The position numbers and the translations under genes were made by a program. A stretch of 64,000 bases of DNA from Gorsachius magnificus. Lineage: Eukaryota > Chordata > Aves > Pelecaniformes > Ardeidae. The stretch is from positions 31,331,007-31,395,006 of the forward strand of contig CM067086.1 of the NCBI GenBank assembly GCA_034008185.1, in the 5' to 3' direction. Under the pieces are notes generated by a model. The model saw nothing but the letters and a program-made list of their open reading frames with translations. It searched no databases and had not been told where the DNA came from. Below are positions 23,911 through 33,722 of the stretch, piece by piece. How positions within the stretch are numbered: the stretch's first letter is position 1; each line of letters opens with the position of its first letter.

Positions 23911-26898
23911 AACTGAACTCAGTGAAAAGAGAAAGCTTAGACTATTTAAAAGTTGCTATTTAGAGGGATATACTTGAAATCAAGTCACTGAAGTCATTAT
24001 CTCCCTGGAAACATAAAACACGTTAAAATATAACATTTTTCCCCTCGCTCACAGAAAGATACTTAACATGTGATTAATTTTACATGCCAAATCAATACAA
24101 TAGAAGCCTCACCCAGCAGATTTTAGGATATATGTATTTACATTGATAAAATAAATAAGTAACTGCACTTACTATTGCTGTATTTCCGTCATAACTTATT
24201 AACAAGAAGTTAAATGAATGGGTTTCAGAATAAATGAATAAAATAAAAATCTAAAAGATGGATAATGAAGTAAACAAAGCAAAGATATAAAAAGATATTA
24301 ACATAATTAAATCATGCCTTATTGACTTTTTAAATATTTAAATTAAGGAACTGCTGAGGAATAAAAGGAATCTGCCTGAAGCTAAAAGAGCCAGGGAAAC
24401 AACAGATCAAAACTGTTTGCCAACTAGCCAACACGCAGGGTCAATGAGAATAAATTTAAATCTCTGAAAATGTCAGCATTAGGGAAACCAACTTGTGTGA
24501 CTGAAATTTTGATGAAAGCAGAAAGCTTCTTTACCCCAGTAGGGTATCAGGATTTCTAGCAGTAAGAACTCAATACCTTGCAGCAACCCCCTTGCTGAAG
24601 GGATTAAACTACTGATATGGAGAAAACTGTTCCTTTTTCTTCTCTACAACAGCCACGCTACAGAACAAAACAGAGGAATAGAAAAGAAACTCAGTTGGGC
24701 CTCAACCCTTTCTCTTACTAGCCTACCTCTTATCTTCCTAATGTATTTCCAAAATTACCCTCCTTAACTAGTATGACTATTTTATGTTCCTAAAATTAAG
24801 TTTTCTTCTCCTATCTTAGAAATAAAAAAAAACGTGTTCACAGTAGCAGAATTAATAATTCTAAAATAGACATTTTAAAGGATATATTTGAGACACATTT
24901 ACAAAACTGAGAGGACAAAAAGAGCTACACAAGAACAAAACACTCCCAAGGCAGCAGCAGAATGCTTATGAGCATGACAAAAAGATCTCCTTGAAAACCT
25001 GGGGAGGGGGGAAGAAGCCACATTTGGACACGGTTTTTAAAACAACAGCTATACAAAAGTTAATCCCAAACCTTAAAATAACATTTCACATAAACGTGAG
25101 AGGGGGAAAAAAGCTCTCCAAACCCAGAACCAATTATACATGAGTGAAATGACATTTTATTATAGAAAAACAACCAGATTATGAATTACATGTCCCCATT
25201 TTACTCCTTATTGCAGCCTCACCCTTCACAGTTCTGTGTCAGTGCCTACCTCTACACCTGCTAGCCTTTTTAGTCAAGCAACTTTTTGCAGACTACAATA
25301 GTCAGAGCTGACATTCCATTTTGCTTCTGACTTCATGATCTAAGAGGTTCTCCGAACCACAACTAAAAGCTAAGTATGCCTATCCCAAGTAGCAATATTA
25401 AAACCAAGCATTTTATTAGCATCAGTAATACCTTCTTAATACACTGTTGAGCAACTAAATGCACATCCTTTAATCAACTGGCCATAAATAAACACTGTTA
25501 AAATGGGGGGGGTAGGGAGGTGGGAGGAATCTTCTGTCCCTAGTTACCTATCAATAAAGAGGAGACATAGTATTTACATAAAACATTCAATCATGAAACT
25601 TTTCTTTTTAGCTTTATAGAACACAGCTGCTTCTATAACTAAGAAAAAAAAAAAATCTGAAGTTCCCACACTGTTTCTGGATTAATAACTGGTAAGGCGT
25701 CTGATGGCCTAAGGCATGAAAGCCTTGACAGTGAAACACAACTTACAGACCTCTCTCTGCAATTACAACTGCCACAAACTTCTACCTTAGTACTTTCACC
25801 TGTCTCTCCCACCACTCCAGCTGAAGGGAAACGGAAAGGAAAGGAAACCTCCAAATAAATAGTGACCAAACTCTCCAGCAGAGAAAACACAGATGCTTAT
25901 TATCGAGTCAGTGACAACAGGCAAAAAACAGGCAGGGGGAGAGGCTGTTTTCCCTTTTACAAAACTGGTTTACACTTTAGATTAAAGGAAACCAATACTT
26001 AATTCCCATAGTTAACGAGCAAAAAAAACCACCTCAATCAAAATTCCATCATGAAAGGACTGCTTTCTAAAGAAAATGCCAATCTTGGTTCATCCACACA
26101 GATCTGGAACCTAATGAAATCTGACACCTTTACCCTGAGAACAAATTTGCATTGTATTATCAACTAAGGCTCCCTGCTCACAGATGCACTTCATTCAGCG
26201 TGCAGTAAAGCCTTCATTAAAGCAGCATCACCGCAAATTTTTAAAGCTATTTTTGGCAGGCAAAAATTTTTAAAAGCGGTTTCATAAGCAAAATTACCCC
26301 AAAAATGCCTCTATATTCTTCTTCAGGTAAAAAACATACCTCCTCCATCTAAAACATACAGATATCGTGGCCAAGGTTATACAAGGAGATCTTCATTAAG
26401 TTGAGCAATTCCCATTTTGTATCGCTGCTCTACCAGACACAAATGGGTGAATTCCTCATTAAATGAACCGAAGCTGCATCGCAGCTACCCAATGCAAAAT
26501 AATACAGTTGTTTTTAAATATAGCTTGAGAACATTAACATCAAGACTTCATGCAATGTAAAACGGGGGAAGAGCAAACACATTCTGCTTCGGAAGGTTAT
26601 CCCCTTCTGGTCTACCTGTCCTTGCTTCATCACCAACACCTCCTCCTCCTCCTCCTTCCAGTAAGATCCAGTTTAAGGCATTCCCTGTATCTTCCACTTT
26701 TCCAGGCTCTCAGTGAAGAAATCAACCATCCGCAAACATTTTGTTCCTCCACCCCCTCTCCCATACGCTGAGCATGCAGAACATCCCCACCGGCACTGCC
26801 TCCAAATTACCTAACTGTTATCATTAATTGCGCTCTCAGCGCCGGCTCAGAACAAAACCAGCACGACTACACCCTCGCTGGCTATAAAAAGTAAAGAA
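23911..26898. other. Unassigned AT-rich DNA next to the CpG island
   Basis: This holds a TCC triplet run at 26639-26657 and a G14 run at 26899-26912 at the edge of the CpG island. A minus-strand ATGGAGGAG followed by a GTATGT donor near 26336-26346 is preceded by an acceptor-like TTTTAG, but the resulting 9-nt exon is not credible by itself. No repeat family was recognised. Confidence 0.45.
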
Positions 26899-27032
26899 GG
26901 GGGGGGGGGGGGCGGAATTGAAGTATAACTTACAGCGCCGAGCAAGAGAAAAGTTATTTACTGAGCCCGGAACGGGAGCAGCGTGCCGCTCCCGGGCCCG
27001 CCGGGCAGTGCGGCCCCGCCGCAGGGCGCCCT

Positions 27033-27074
27033 CGCCGGCGGCCGCCTCCGCAGAGGACGGGCAGCGCGGGGGGG
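27033..27074 (+). repeat. 42-bp direct repeat, copy A
   Basis: This matches 27212-27254 apart from one extra G in the terminal G run. It begins 'cgccggcggccgcctccgca' and ends in the G run. It lies just left of (downstream of) candidate exon 2, within intron 2. Confidence 0.9.
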
Positions 27075-27114
27075 AGCCGCCGCCGCCGCCGCGGAGCGGG
27101 CCGCCGCCACTCAC

Positions 27115-27179
27115 CGCCGCCTTCGTCCGCCCTCCCGCCGGGGCGCCGGCCGCGCTGCTCCCGCTCGGGGCTGCCTTTC
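27115..27179 (-). other. Candidate exon 2 (65 nt) of the CpG-island gene
   Basis: The acceptor on the minus strand is close to ideal: T9 followed by CTCCTCAG, ending at 27180. The donor is GTGAGT (27114 to 27109). The exon has no ATG. Joined to exon 1 it stays open in one frame (ending LLG, then KAAPSGSSAAG), but no in-frame ATG lies in the visible part of exon 1. It is therefore either 5' untranslated or translation starts elsewhere. It is bracketed by the two copies of the 42-bp repeat. Confidence 0.55.
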
Positions 27180-27211
27180 CTGAGGAGAAAAAAAAACCCG
27201 GGGGGCCCCCC

Positions 27212-27254
27212 CGCCGGCGGCCGCCTCCGCAGAGGACGGGCAGCGCGGGGGGGG
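27212..27254 (+). repeat. 42-bp direct repeat, copy B
   Basis: This is the second copy of the 27033-27074 sequence, offset by 179 bp and lying in intron 1. The flanks of the two copies are unrelated, so the repeat unit itself is only about 42 bp. Confidence 0.9.
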
Positions 27255-27559
27255 CCCCGGCCCCGGGGGCGCACGGGGCGGACGCCCCCCGCCCGGCGGA
27301 GGCGCGGGGCTCCGGGCGCTGCGGCGGCGGGGGCTCTGCGGGCCACCTTCGCCCGGGCCCCCAGCCCTCGCCAACTCCGGGGCGGCGGCGCCGGCTGTCG
27401 GGCAGGGGGCCGCGCAGCCCCCGGGGCTGGGGGCCGTTCCCCCCACGCCCGCCCGCCCACCACCCCCCGGTCAGCGGCACGGCGGCGCCCCGCCCGCGGC
27501 AGGAAGGAGGGGGACGGCGCGCAGCCCGCCCCGGCTCGGCGCTCCCGCTCGCAACTCAC

Positions 27560-27700
27560 CCAACAAAGTTGCCGCGGTAGCTGCCGGCGGCTCGGCTCGG
27601 CTGGGCTCTGCGCGGCGCTCCCCGCCTGCGCCCGGGATGAGCTCACCCCGCCGCCCGCTCCGCTCCGCCCGCCGCCGCAGCTCTCGCGAGAGGGGCTGCC
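27560..27700 (-). other. Candidate first exon (5' untranslated) of the leftward gene
   Basis: A consensus donor (TTGTTGG followed by GTGAGT) ends the exon at 27560. The upstream edge is unknown. I place it near 27.7 kb because the BANP palindrome and GC boxes lie there, but it could extend further right. The visible exon has no ATG in a useful frame, which suggests an untranslated leader. Intron 1 would be about 380 nt (27180-27559). The gene cannot be named from this. Confidence 0.55.
27682..27691. promoter_or_regulatory. TCTCGCGAGA palindrome (BANP-type site)
   Basis: A perfect 10-bp TCTCGCGAGA palindrome is present. In vertebrates this CGCG element is known as the target of BANP, a methylation-sensitive activator of CpG-island promoters of essential genes. 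Its position about 120-130 bp upstream of the exon 1 donor fits a core-promoter site. Binding itself is inferred. Confidence 0.65.
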
Positions 27701-27727
27701 CCGCCGCCCGCCCGCGCTCCGGCGGCG

Positions 27728-27742
27728 AGGGGCGGGGGCGAG
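27728..27742. promoter_or_regulatory. GC box cluster (SP/KLF type)
   Basis: 'gaggggcgggggcga' contains a classic GGGGCGGGG box. A second, inverted cluster ('ccccgccccgccccacc') lies at about 27849-27865. Both are typical of TATA-less CpG-island promoters. Confidence 0.55.
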
Positions 27743-27755
27743 CGGCCCGGCGCGC

Positions 27756-27769
27756 GTTCCTATAGCAAC
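27756..27769. promoter_or_regulatory. X-box-like RFX site
   Basis: GTTCCTATAGCAAC has a perfect right half (RGYAAC) and an imperfect left half compared with the RFX consensus GTNRCC-N(0-3)-RGYAAC. RFX factors often bind such sites in promoters, including those of cilia genes. One degenerate match is only suggestive. Confidence 0.4.
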
Positions 27770-28636
27770 GGCCAAGCGCTGGGCCTAGCGGGCGGTCGAG
27801 GCCTGCGCCGAGCTGGGTCCGCTCCAGCCGCCCCCCGCGCCGGGCACGCCCCGCCCCGCCCCACCTCACCCGCGGGGCGCGAGTTTCGAGGCGGGAGCCT
27901 GGGAGGTGGGCGGGCTGCGCCCTGCGGGCCGCGTCTGCCCCGGGGGCAGCCTCCCGCTGGCCCAAGGCCGCCCGGGTCGCCCATAACTACGACCTGTATG
28001 CGTGGGGTTGGTAAACTCGACTCCTCGGGGTGTGCCCAATACACTTTAGTGTTGCACCTCTCAGAACTTTTTCCATTAAAATGCTCTTTTAGCTTTTTTT
28101 TCTTTTTTCATGTTGATCCTTACATCACATTCCAGCCTCCTGGAGACCTGTAGGGTCGCAGTAGTTGGTGATGCACAGGCAAAACCTGCCGGTACTGTAC
28201 AGACTGTATATATCAAGCTCTTTTACTGGCAGTCAAATTACATTGAATTCTCTCTCAGATATCCACCACAGATAACAAATTAACGACGTAGGTAGGCACA
28301 TGGAAAAAAAAATGAGCATACATCAACATCACCCCTTGTTCTGCAGGAGCACCGCTCTGTTTTCAAACGGCCAAAATTTTGAACAAAATCAGTTGTGGGT
28401 AACCCATTCTGGGTACTCTGCAGGTTGTCGTTATCGTCCTCGGCTTGAGAGAACATTAACAATCTCGGTTAAACCAATGTAAAGTGAAGCTTCCCCTGAG
28501 CTGTCTCTGAAATTAGGACACTCCAGAAAACATCTCCGATTTGGGCTGGCGACGTTCCAGCAGCGTGCAGCACGGTGATAGCTAGAGCAACCGAGCTGTG
28601 GTGAGCAGCTGCTCCACTGCAGAGGTGGTAGCTTCA

Positions 28637-28660
28637 CCCCACCCCCACCCCCACCCCCCC
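28637..28660. repeat. C-rich tract, G-quadruplex pattern on minus strand
   Basis: On the minus strand this reads as runs of seven, five, five and four G separated by single T residues, which fits the standard G3+N1-7 quadruplex pattern. It lies about 0.9-1.0 kb upstream of the presumed leftward start site. Confidence 0.85.
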
Positions 28661-28971
28661 GTTCACTTTCCAGGAGTGTCTGGCTGGCAAAGACCAACCA
28701 GACTTACATATGGATCCAAACGGCTTGCAAGCTTCTGAAGGTGTTCCTAATGGATCTTTAGCACTGATGTTTAAATACCAGAGTGTTGGGTACTATAAAA
28801 ATACCTGGGTGGACCTCCAGAGAGCAATCACCCTCTTACAGGTTCCCCAGCTTGAGGTCATGGCTCCTGCAGGTGTTGGGGGGGTCACAAAACCACTCCT
28901 TATCTCATCTTGCTGAGTAGAAGGAACATTCCAGATGTATGAAGAACTAATCGCAGTGCTGCTCTGGCATG

Positions 28972-28989
28972 AAAAAAAAAAAAAAAAAA
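28972..28989 (+). repeat. A18 homopolymer
   Basis: An uninterrupted run of 18 A is followed by 'gagaga'. No retroposed gene sequence could be recognised upstream, so it is a simple repeat rather than a proven retrocopy tail. Confidence 0.9.
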
Positions 28990-30060
28990 GAGAGAACTGG
29001 CAATCCAGAAAAACAAATGGGAACATTTTCAGTATTTAAATACATTTATATCACCCACCTGAAAAGCTCGGTGTGTTTTACATAAGTGAAAAGTTTTTTA
29101 TTGGCAGCTCTCGCTCTGTCAAAGGGAAGCCCAACATGGCTTGCAGTCCTCAGGTGTATACACACACCAGTGCTGGATGTGACTGCAGCACCAGGAACCG
29201 TGGTGTGCGATTACTGAAATTTGTCTTCATCAGAAGCATTCAGATAGCGAGGCCATGGCTTGCAAGCTCTTTAATGAGGTTAACGAGGCTAGCGCATTCC
29301 CAAACCGTGTATATGATCTTCCTTCACACGCTGCTGATGTGTCGAATCGTAAGATGAGGGAGATATCGCCCACGTAGGGAGGGAGAGGCTCTGACGGCGA
29401 GCACCAGCCCAGCCTACGTGGGGTAGCTGAGATGAGGCCGCGGTAGAGGCACACACCCTTGGCTGCAGTCCAGCGCTGGAGCTGGCTCCGGCTCCTGGGC
29501 CCCTGCAGTCCCCCCCTAAATCCCAGGTCTAAGAGGTCGACATCAGGCACTGCAGGGGTCCTGGCGTGGGGGCTGCCGGCATGAGGCAGGGCCAAGCCGC
29601 TGTTCTCGCTACGTCCTCCCCGTTCCGTTCATGGCGTCTAGAGCTGTGGTTAGGGGGCAGCTGCACTCAGGAGCAATGCATGTTCTCACGGGTCTCAGGA
29701 TATCCAGAACTCGTTTATTTTCTTTAAGTGGAAGAACAAACATTTTTGTGCCTTTATAATTAAGCAAAAATTAACTAGGTTTGGCAGGGGGAGAGGAGGA
29801 GAATTTAGAGTTTGCCTCCTGCCTGTATAAGGAAGTCATTGGAACAGCTGATCCAGAATAAGAGTGGTAAGAGGGGTTTTATTCCAAAATAATTACCTTG
29901 CCTCAATAACGCGCAATTAATTCCAGAACAAAAGGACTCTCTTCCCTTTCATAGAGCACTCGCACATTGGCCTCTGCTTGGCTAGCTGGTGCGGAGCGAA
30001 GGATGCACAGTCAGGTTTCCCTGTGCAGACAAGCCCCAAGAACCCCAAGAATTTCTGAAT

Positions 30061-30222
30061 GCCGGCCCTTCTTCTGCCACTAATTCACTGCGTTCCTATA
30101 GGCAAGTCACTTCATTTCTGTTTTAATATTCTCCTTTAAACAGAAAGGGAAAATGATACAGTTATTTACCTCAGAGGAGTGAGGTGAGAGTAAATTAATT
30201 AACATTTATGTTGCTCTCTGAA
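30061..30222 (+). mobile_element. MIR-type SINE remnant
   Basis: The order of blocks follows MIR on the plus strand: 'cttctgccactaattcactg', 'ggcaagtcacttcatttctg', 'ctcctttaaacagaaaggga', 'tacagttatttacctcagag', then a 'gaggtgagagtaaattaatt' tail. The ggcaagtcactt core and the 'tttacctca...gtgag' tail are diagnostic. The copy is old but fairly complete, lacking only the tRNA-like head. Confidence 0.8.
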
Positions 30223-31708
30223 GGTTTGGCTTTATGAAAGGGTAAGTAAGCAGGACTGTTTCTGATTAGGGCTGGCCAGAGTTACTGGAAGCACAGGGAA
30301 AATTTGACTAAGAATCTGAAGCGCCCTGAAACAGAGCGCGTAATTTATTCATTGATGAACAATGACCGTGTGAAAGTTTGTATACAGCACACCCTTCCAA
30401 GAAGCGTTACGATTTGGATATACGACATGCCAGAAAAATAGATGAAGTTATTCCTGTAGAGATGATTTGCTAGAGCCCAAATCTCTGGATATGGAAAAGG
30501 TCCGTATTCTCATTCGTGGTCCCAGGAAGTCAGTATACGTAGGTAAGGTTTGAGGATCTCAGTATTTTCTAGCGTTATTGGTTTGGGGGTTTTAGAGGAT
30601 TGTCTGTAATATGGATCATTTCAGTGATCCTGTTTATAGCACGTAAACAGTTACACTTGCCGTAAGAAATGGCCAGCCTTGTTCTGGGACGCTGGGGGAC
30701 GGAATAAGAGGCAACTTCTTTAGCCAGCTTTGGCAGGAAGGGCAGTGTCTTGCGAACTATAACTGCTTTTTTTCACTCACCAACAGGCCTTTTCTGACAT
30801 GAAGTAGACATAAACACTCTCTGACTTCACCGGTTACAACTCTTTGCGACTTGTACGGTCATCTTTGAACCCTCTAAGGGACTTCACAGGCATTTTAAAG
30901 CAACCATCTCTGCAGCTTACAAGAATTCACCCTGAAGTAAATCTGTTCCATTTAATTGGCATGGGTAATTACTAATTGGGGATAAAGTATTTGGAGTCAT
31001 TAAAACTGAAGACAAGAAATACACATTAGAAGTGGGAAAAATGTGGTTTTTAATAAATGCAAAGAAATTTTTCTGACTTTGGTATATTTAACTTAGTAGA
31101 AATACTGAAGCACTTCTCTCAAAAAGGACTTGAAAAGAAAGAAAGGATGGAGCAGCATTTGCAGCAAAGCAGCAGCGTGGAAGAAAGCGTGCGGGTGAGC
31201 CTGAAGGCTGGTGCAAAGGGATTGTCGAGTAGGAAGTAGGAAATGAAATGATCAGTGTCGAGTCTGACAGGCCAGAACTGTGACCACTCCACATTGCCAT
31301 TTCCTCCTGCCAAGCCTGTCTGTCCTGCTTTGCAGTCAGTAGGCTCTTTCTCATAATTTGCAAGGCTCTGCATCATTCTTTTGCGTTTTGGTGGACTGCC
31401 AAACCACTGGAATAGAGAAGAGAGGCCCAGAAACTGTACTAATAGGATCCACTTAGTACCTAGACGGCTGTATAATCCTCAGAAAAGAAATTGTGAAACA
31501 CACTCTCCGAACCCGTCTCAAGTCTGCATTTAGAGAGGCACCAATGCACATAAGCATTAACTTTATGAATCCAGAAGGCTTTTAAACAGTAAAGGTGCAG
31601 TTAATAACCTTGACTAATGTAACCCCCACACACCCCTTTTATTTGGATGAACATCAGAATACTCAGGAATATTATTTTGGTGTTACCTTTTGTTTTTAAT
31701 TCAGTACC
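30223..31708. other. Unassigned DNA
   Basis: No repeat family, exon or RNA gene could be supported. A 60-codon plus-strand frame at 31057-31239 contains a donor-like GTGAGC but has no matching acceptor of quality. Confidence 0.5.
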
Positions 31709-31770
31709 TGGAACATGGACATATCTGGTTAGACCAATGCCCACTAATTCAGCATTACTGTAGTCATAGT
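31709..31770 (+). mobile_element. Possible ancient sauropsid CR1-like fragment
   Basis: 'catggacatatctggttaga' and 'ccaatgcccactaattcagc' resemble a block widespread in reptile genomes that reads roughly 'ggccatactgggtcagacca' then 'atggtccatctagcccagta'. The match is partial and from memory, so the family assignment is tentative. Confidence 0.35.
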
Positions 31771-32120
31771 GCTACAAGCTTAGGAGGAAATGCAAGAAAA
31801 GAGAAGGAAAATTAGAAATTTTCCTTATCTGATGAGACAGTAATGGAAAAAGGGACATTTGTGGCGAGAGGGTTCTTTTGTTTCAAATTTTCAAGTCGTG
31901 ATACAATGTCAGTCATCAAATCCTATTATTTAAGTATTTAAAAACAACATAAACAGAATTCCAAAGTGCTTTTGTAGACTGCATTTAACACAAAACTCCC
32001 CTCCCATGCATTAAAAGATCAGGGGTGAAAAGTCAAACAGTCAAAAGTAATAAATGCCATCTGCTTATACCTTTATTTCAGATTTCTCGGGCATACTCAC
32101 TCTATAATATCAATTACAGA

Positions 32121-32305
32121 AAGGGTTGTCAGGCTCTGGAATGGGCTGCCCAGGGAGGTGGTCAAGTCCCCATCCCTGGAGGTATTTAAAAGACAGGCAG
32201 ACAAGGTGGTTAGGGACGTGGTTTAGTGTTGGGATGGCAGGGTTAGGTTAACGGTTGGACCTGATGATCTTAAAGGTCTTTTCCAACCCAAACGATTCTA
32301 TGATT
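32121..32305 (+). mobile_element. CR1 LINE, 3' end fragment
   Basis: Canonical CR1 3' blocks run in order on the plus strand: 'ctctggaatgggctgcccag', 'ggaggtggtcaagtccccat', 'ccctggaggtatttaaaaga', 'ggttggacctgatgatctta', 'ggtcttttccaacc', then 'gattctatgatt'. The first blocks are the extreme end of ORF2 and the rest is 3' untranslated region. It is well preserved and of the same type as the copy at 7.2 kb. Confidence 0.96.
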
Positions 32306-32486
32306 ACACAACTTTCTCCGCAGTTTCTCTGAAGCCTGGGGAGACAGAGCACAGCTCCACACCTTCCTTTCTGCACACTGCTGTCCACTAGCTCTGAAGA
32401 TAGGCAGGTGCTTTGCCAACTAGGTTGATCTAAAGCATTCCTCAGAACAGAATGTTTCACGAACAGCAACAAAAGCATTTTCACCC

Positions 32487-32545
32487 CTCTCCTGTAAGGT
32501 GATATTTTTATCCCCATTTTACAGATCAAATAGCTAGCACCTGGT
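32487..32545 (-). mobile_element. Probable MIR fragment
   Basis: 'gatatttttatccccatttt' followed by 'acagat' on the plus strand is the reverse complement of the MIR block 'atctgtaaaatggggataat'. 'tcctgtaaggtgat' stands where the reversed MIR tail is expected. Sequence beyond 32545 has decayed. The piece starts about 180 bp right of the CR1 end. Confidence 0.5.
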
Positions 32546-33593
32546 TTTCCAATGTGGTCAGCAAGGGGTAACCAGTTATGGTTAGCAAGAGCTTGTTCTC
32601 TTCCAGGAAGCACATGTCCCCAGGAATTCACTTGTAATTGCGAATGCTTCTGCGAATCACACCCCAGGCACCCTGCAGTAAGGCTGTGGCTGACATGACA
32701 CTTCAGGACAGCGCACGCAGGAGCTGCTCGTGGAAGGAGTAGACCTATCTACTCCACACCCTGCTCCTCCTCCCTGTGGACTGCCTGCTCCTGCCCCTGC
32801 GCTGCCCATCCTTCGTGCTGCACAGACGTTCATGTGGCTCCACAGCCAACTGATTCAGGAGACTGCTCCAGCTAGAAACTAACCCAGCAGGAAAAATACT
32901 AATAGCTTTCAGCCAGATGCATTTCCTGACCTAGTTTAGAGTGTGTCTTCATAAATTCTTGTCTTGGTACAAGTGAGGACATGATACAGGAACATCAGGA
33001 GACAGCCAGGAGGGTGAGTAGGTAGGATTCCTTTGCTCAATGGTAGCGCTAGCTTACTCTGGATAGAAGTGTTTATTGAACTTTAGCATGAGGGGCACAA
33101 ACATGTTAGTTTTGTTCAAGGACTAGCCTTGAAGAGAAAAGACACAGAAACTGGAACAGAGCATGGTAGGGGTGGAAATTCCAGCTCAGCTGCCCTTTTG
33201 CCTTGAGACTACTGAACTCTGCCCAACTCTTTCTTTCTTAACCACCTATTTCCCTTGAGTCTTCCTTCCCTGTGCTTCTCCGGGGCTGTTTTTCACTGAT
33301 GGGACTCAAACATTATGTTCAAATGCAATATCTAAATTGGCATTCCTCTTCATAGCTTTCCTGAGCAGCTTATATCAAGAGAAGGAGGTCCATTTTATCC
33401 TGCAAATGAGTGTACTATGTAAGACAAGTCGGATGGAAGGAGGAAATGTGTTTTGGTTCTTGCTCCAAGGGAAGTTTCTATCTTTTGTGAAGAACACACT
33501 CTGGGTGCCATTCAGAAACAGCCCAAAGACAGTGTCTCAGGACTGACTTTTATGCCTTTCTTTTGGCACCAGAAATCCTGTCTTCCTTTCTAG

Positions 33594-33722
33594 GAAATGG
33601 CAAAATTCCAGCAAAAGTCATGGAGAACATTCCTATGAAGAACAGCTCACAACAGCTTGCTTACGGCATGGACCTGGGAAGTGGGAGATGTAACTGGAGA
33701 TTCATCTGGTCCAGCGAGAAAG
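33594..33722 (+). other. Candidate 129-nt exon on the plus strand
   Basis: A good acceptor (TGTCTTCCTTTCTAG, ending at 33593) and an acceptable donor (GAGAAAG followed by GTAACC at 33723) enclose 129 nt. One frame is open throughout (beginning NGKIPAKV and ending IWSSEK). I do not recognise it. It could belong to a plus-strand non-coding transcript or be chance. No partner exon was found. Confidence 0.2.

Larger units (their letters stand above)
26930..27980. promoter_or_regulatory. CpG island promoter
   Basis: Base composition changes abruptly from AT-rich to extremely GC-rich with very frequent CpG, then returns to AT-rich at about 27.98 kb. It contains GC boxes (for example around 27730-27742 and 27847-27863), a BANP-type palindrome at 27682-27691, an X-box-like site at 27756-27769, and a CCG triplet run at about 27076-27093. 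Two GTGAGT donors and one strong acceptor point leftward, so the main transcript is on the minus strand. No TATA box is evident, as is usual for such promoters. The long open frames here (up to 273 codons, in several frames and both strands) are stop-poor because of GC content and are Pro/Arg/Gly/Ala-rich, so I do not call them genes. Confidence 0.95.
27981..30060. other. Flanking DNA right of the CpG island, with simple repeats
   Basis: This holds a C-rich run at 28637-28660 (a G-quadruplex pattern on the minus strand), an A18 run at 28972-28989, and a 10-bp inverted repeat at 29369-29378 / 29413-29422 in a moderately GC-rich patch (about 29.35-29.62 kb). No convincing plus-strand exon of a divergent transcript was found. 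Confidence 0.5.

Noticed and set aside
26337..26345. ATGGAGGAG with acceptor-like and donor-like flanks on the minus strand
   Set aside because: It would need a 9-nt exon carrying the start codon, and no other support was found.
26836..27965. Open frames of 111 to 273 codons on both strands in the CpG island
   Set aside because: They overlap in several frames, are composed of Pro/Arg/Gly/Ala, and exist because stop codons are rare in GC-rich DNA. They cross good splice sites.
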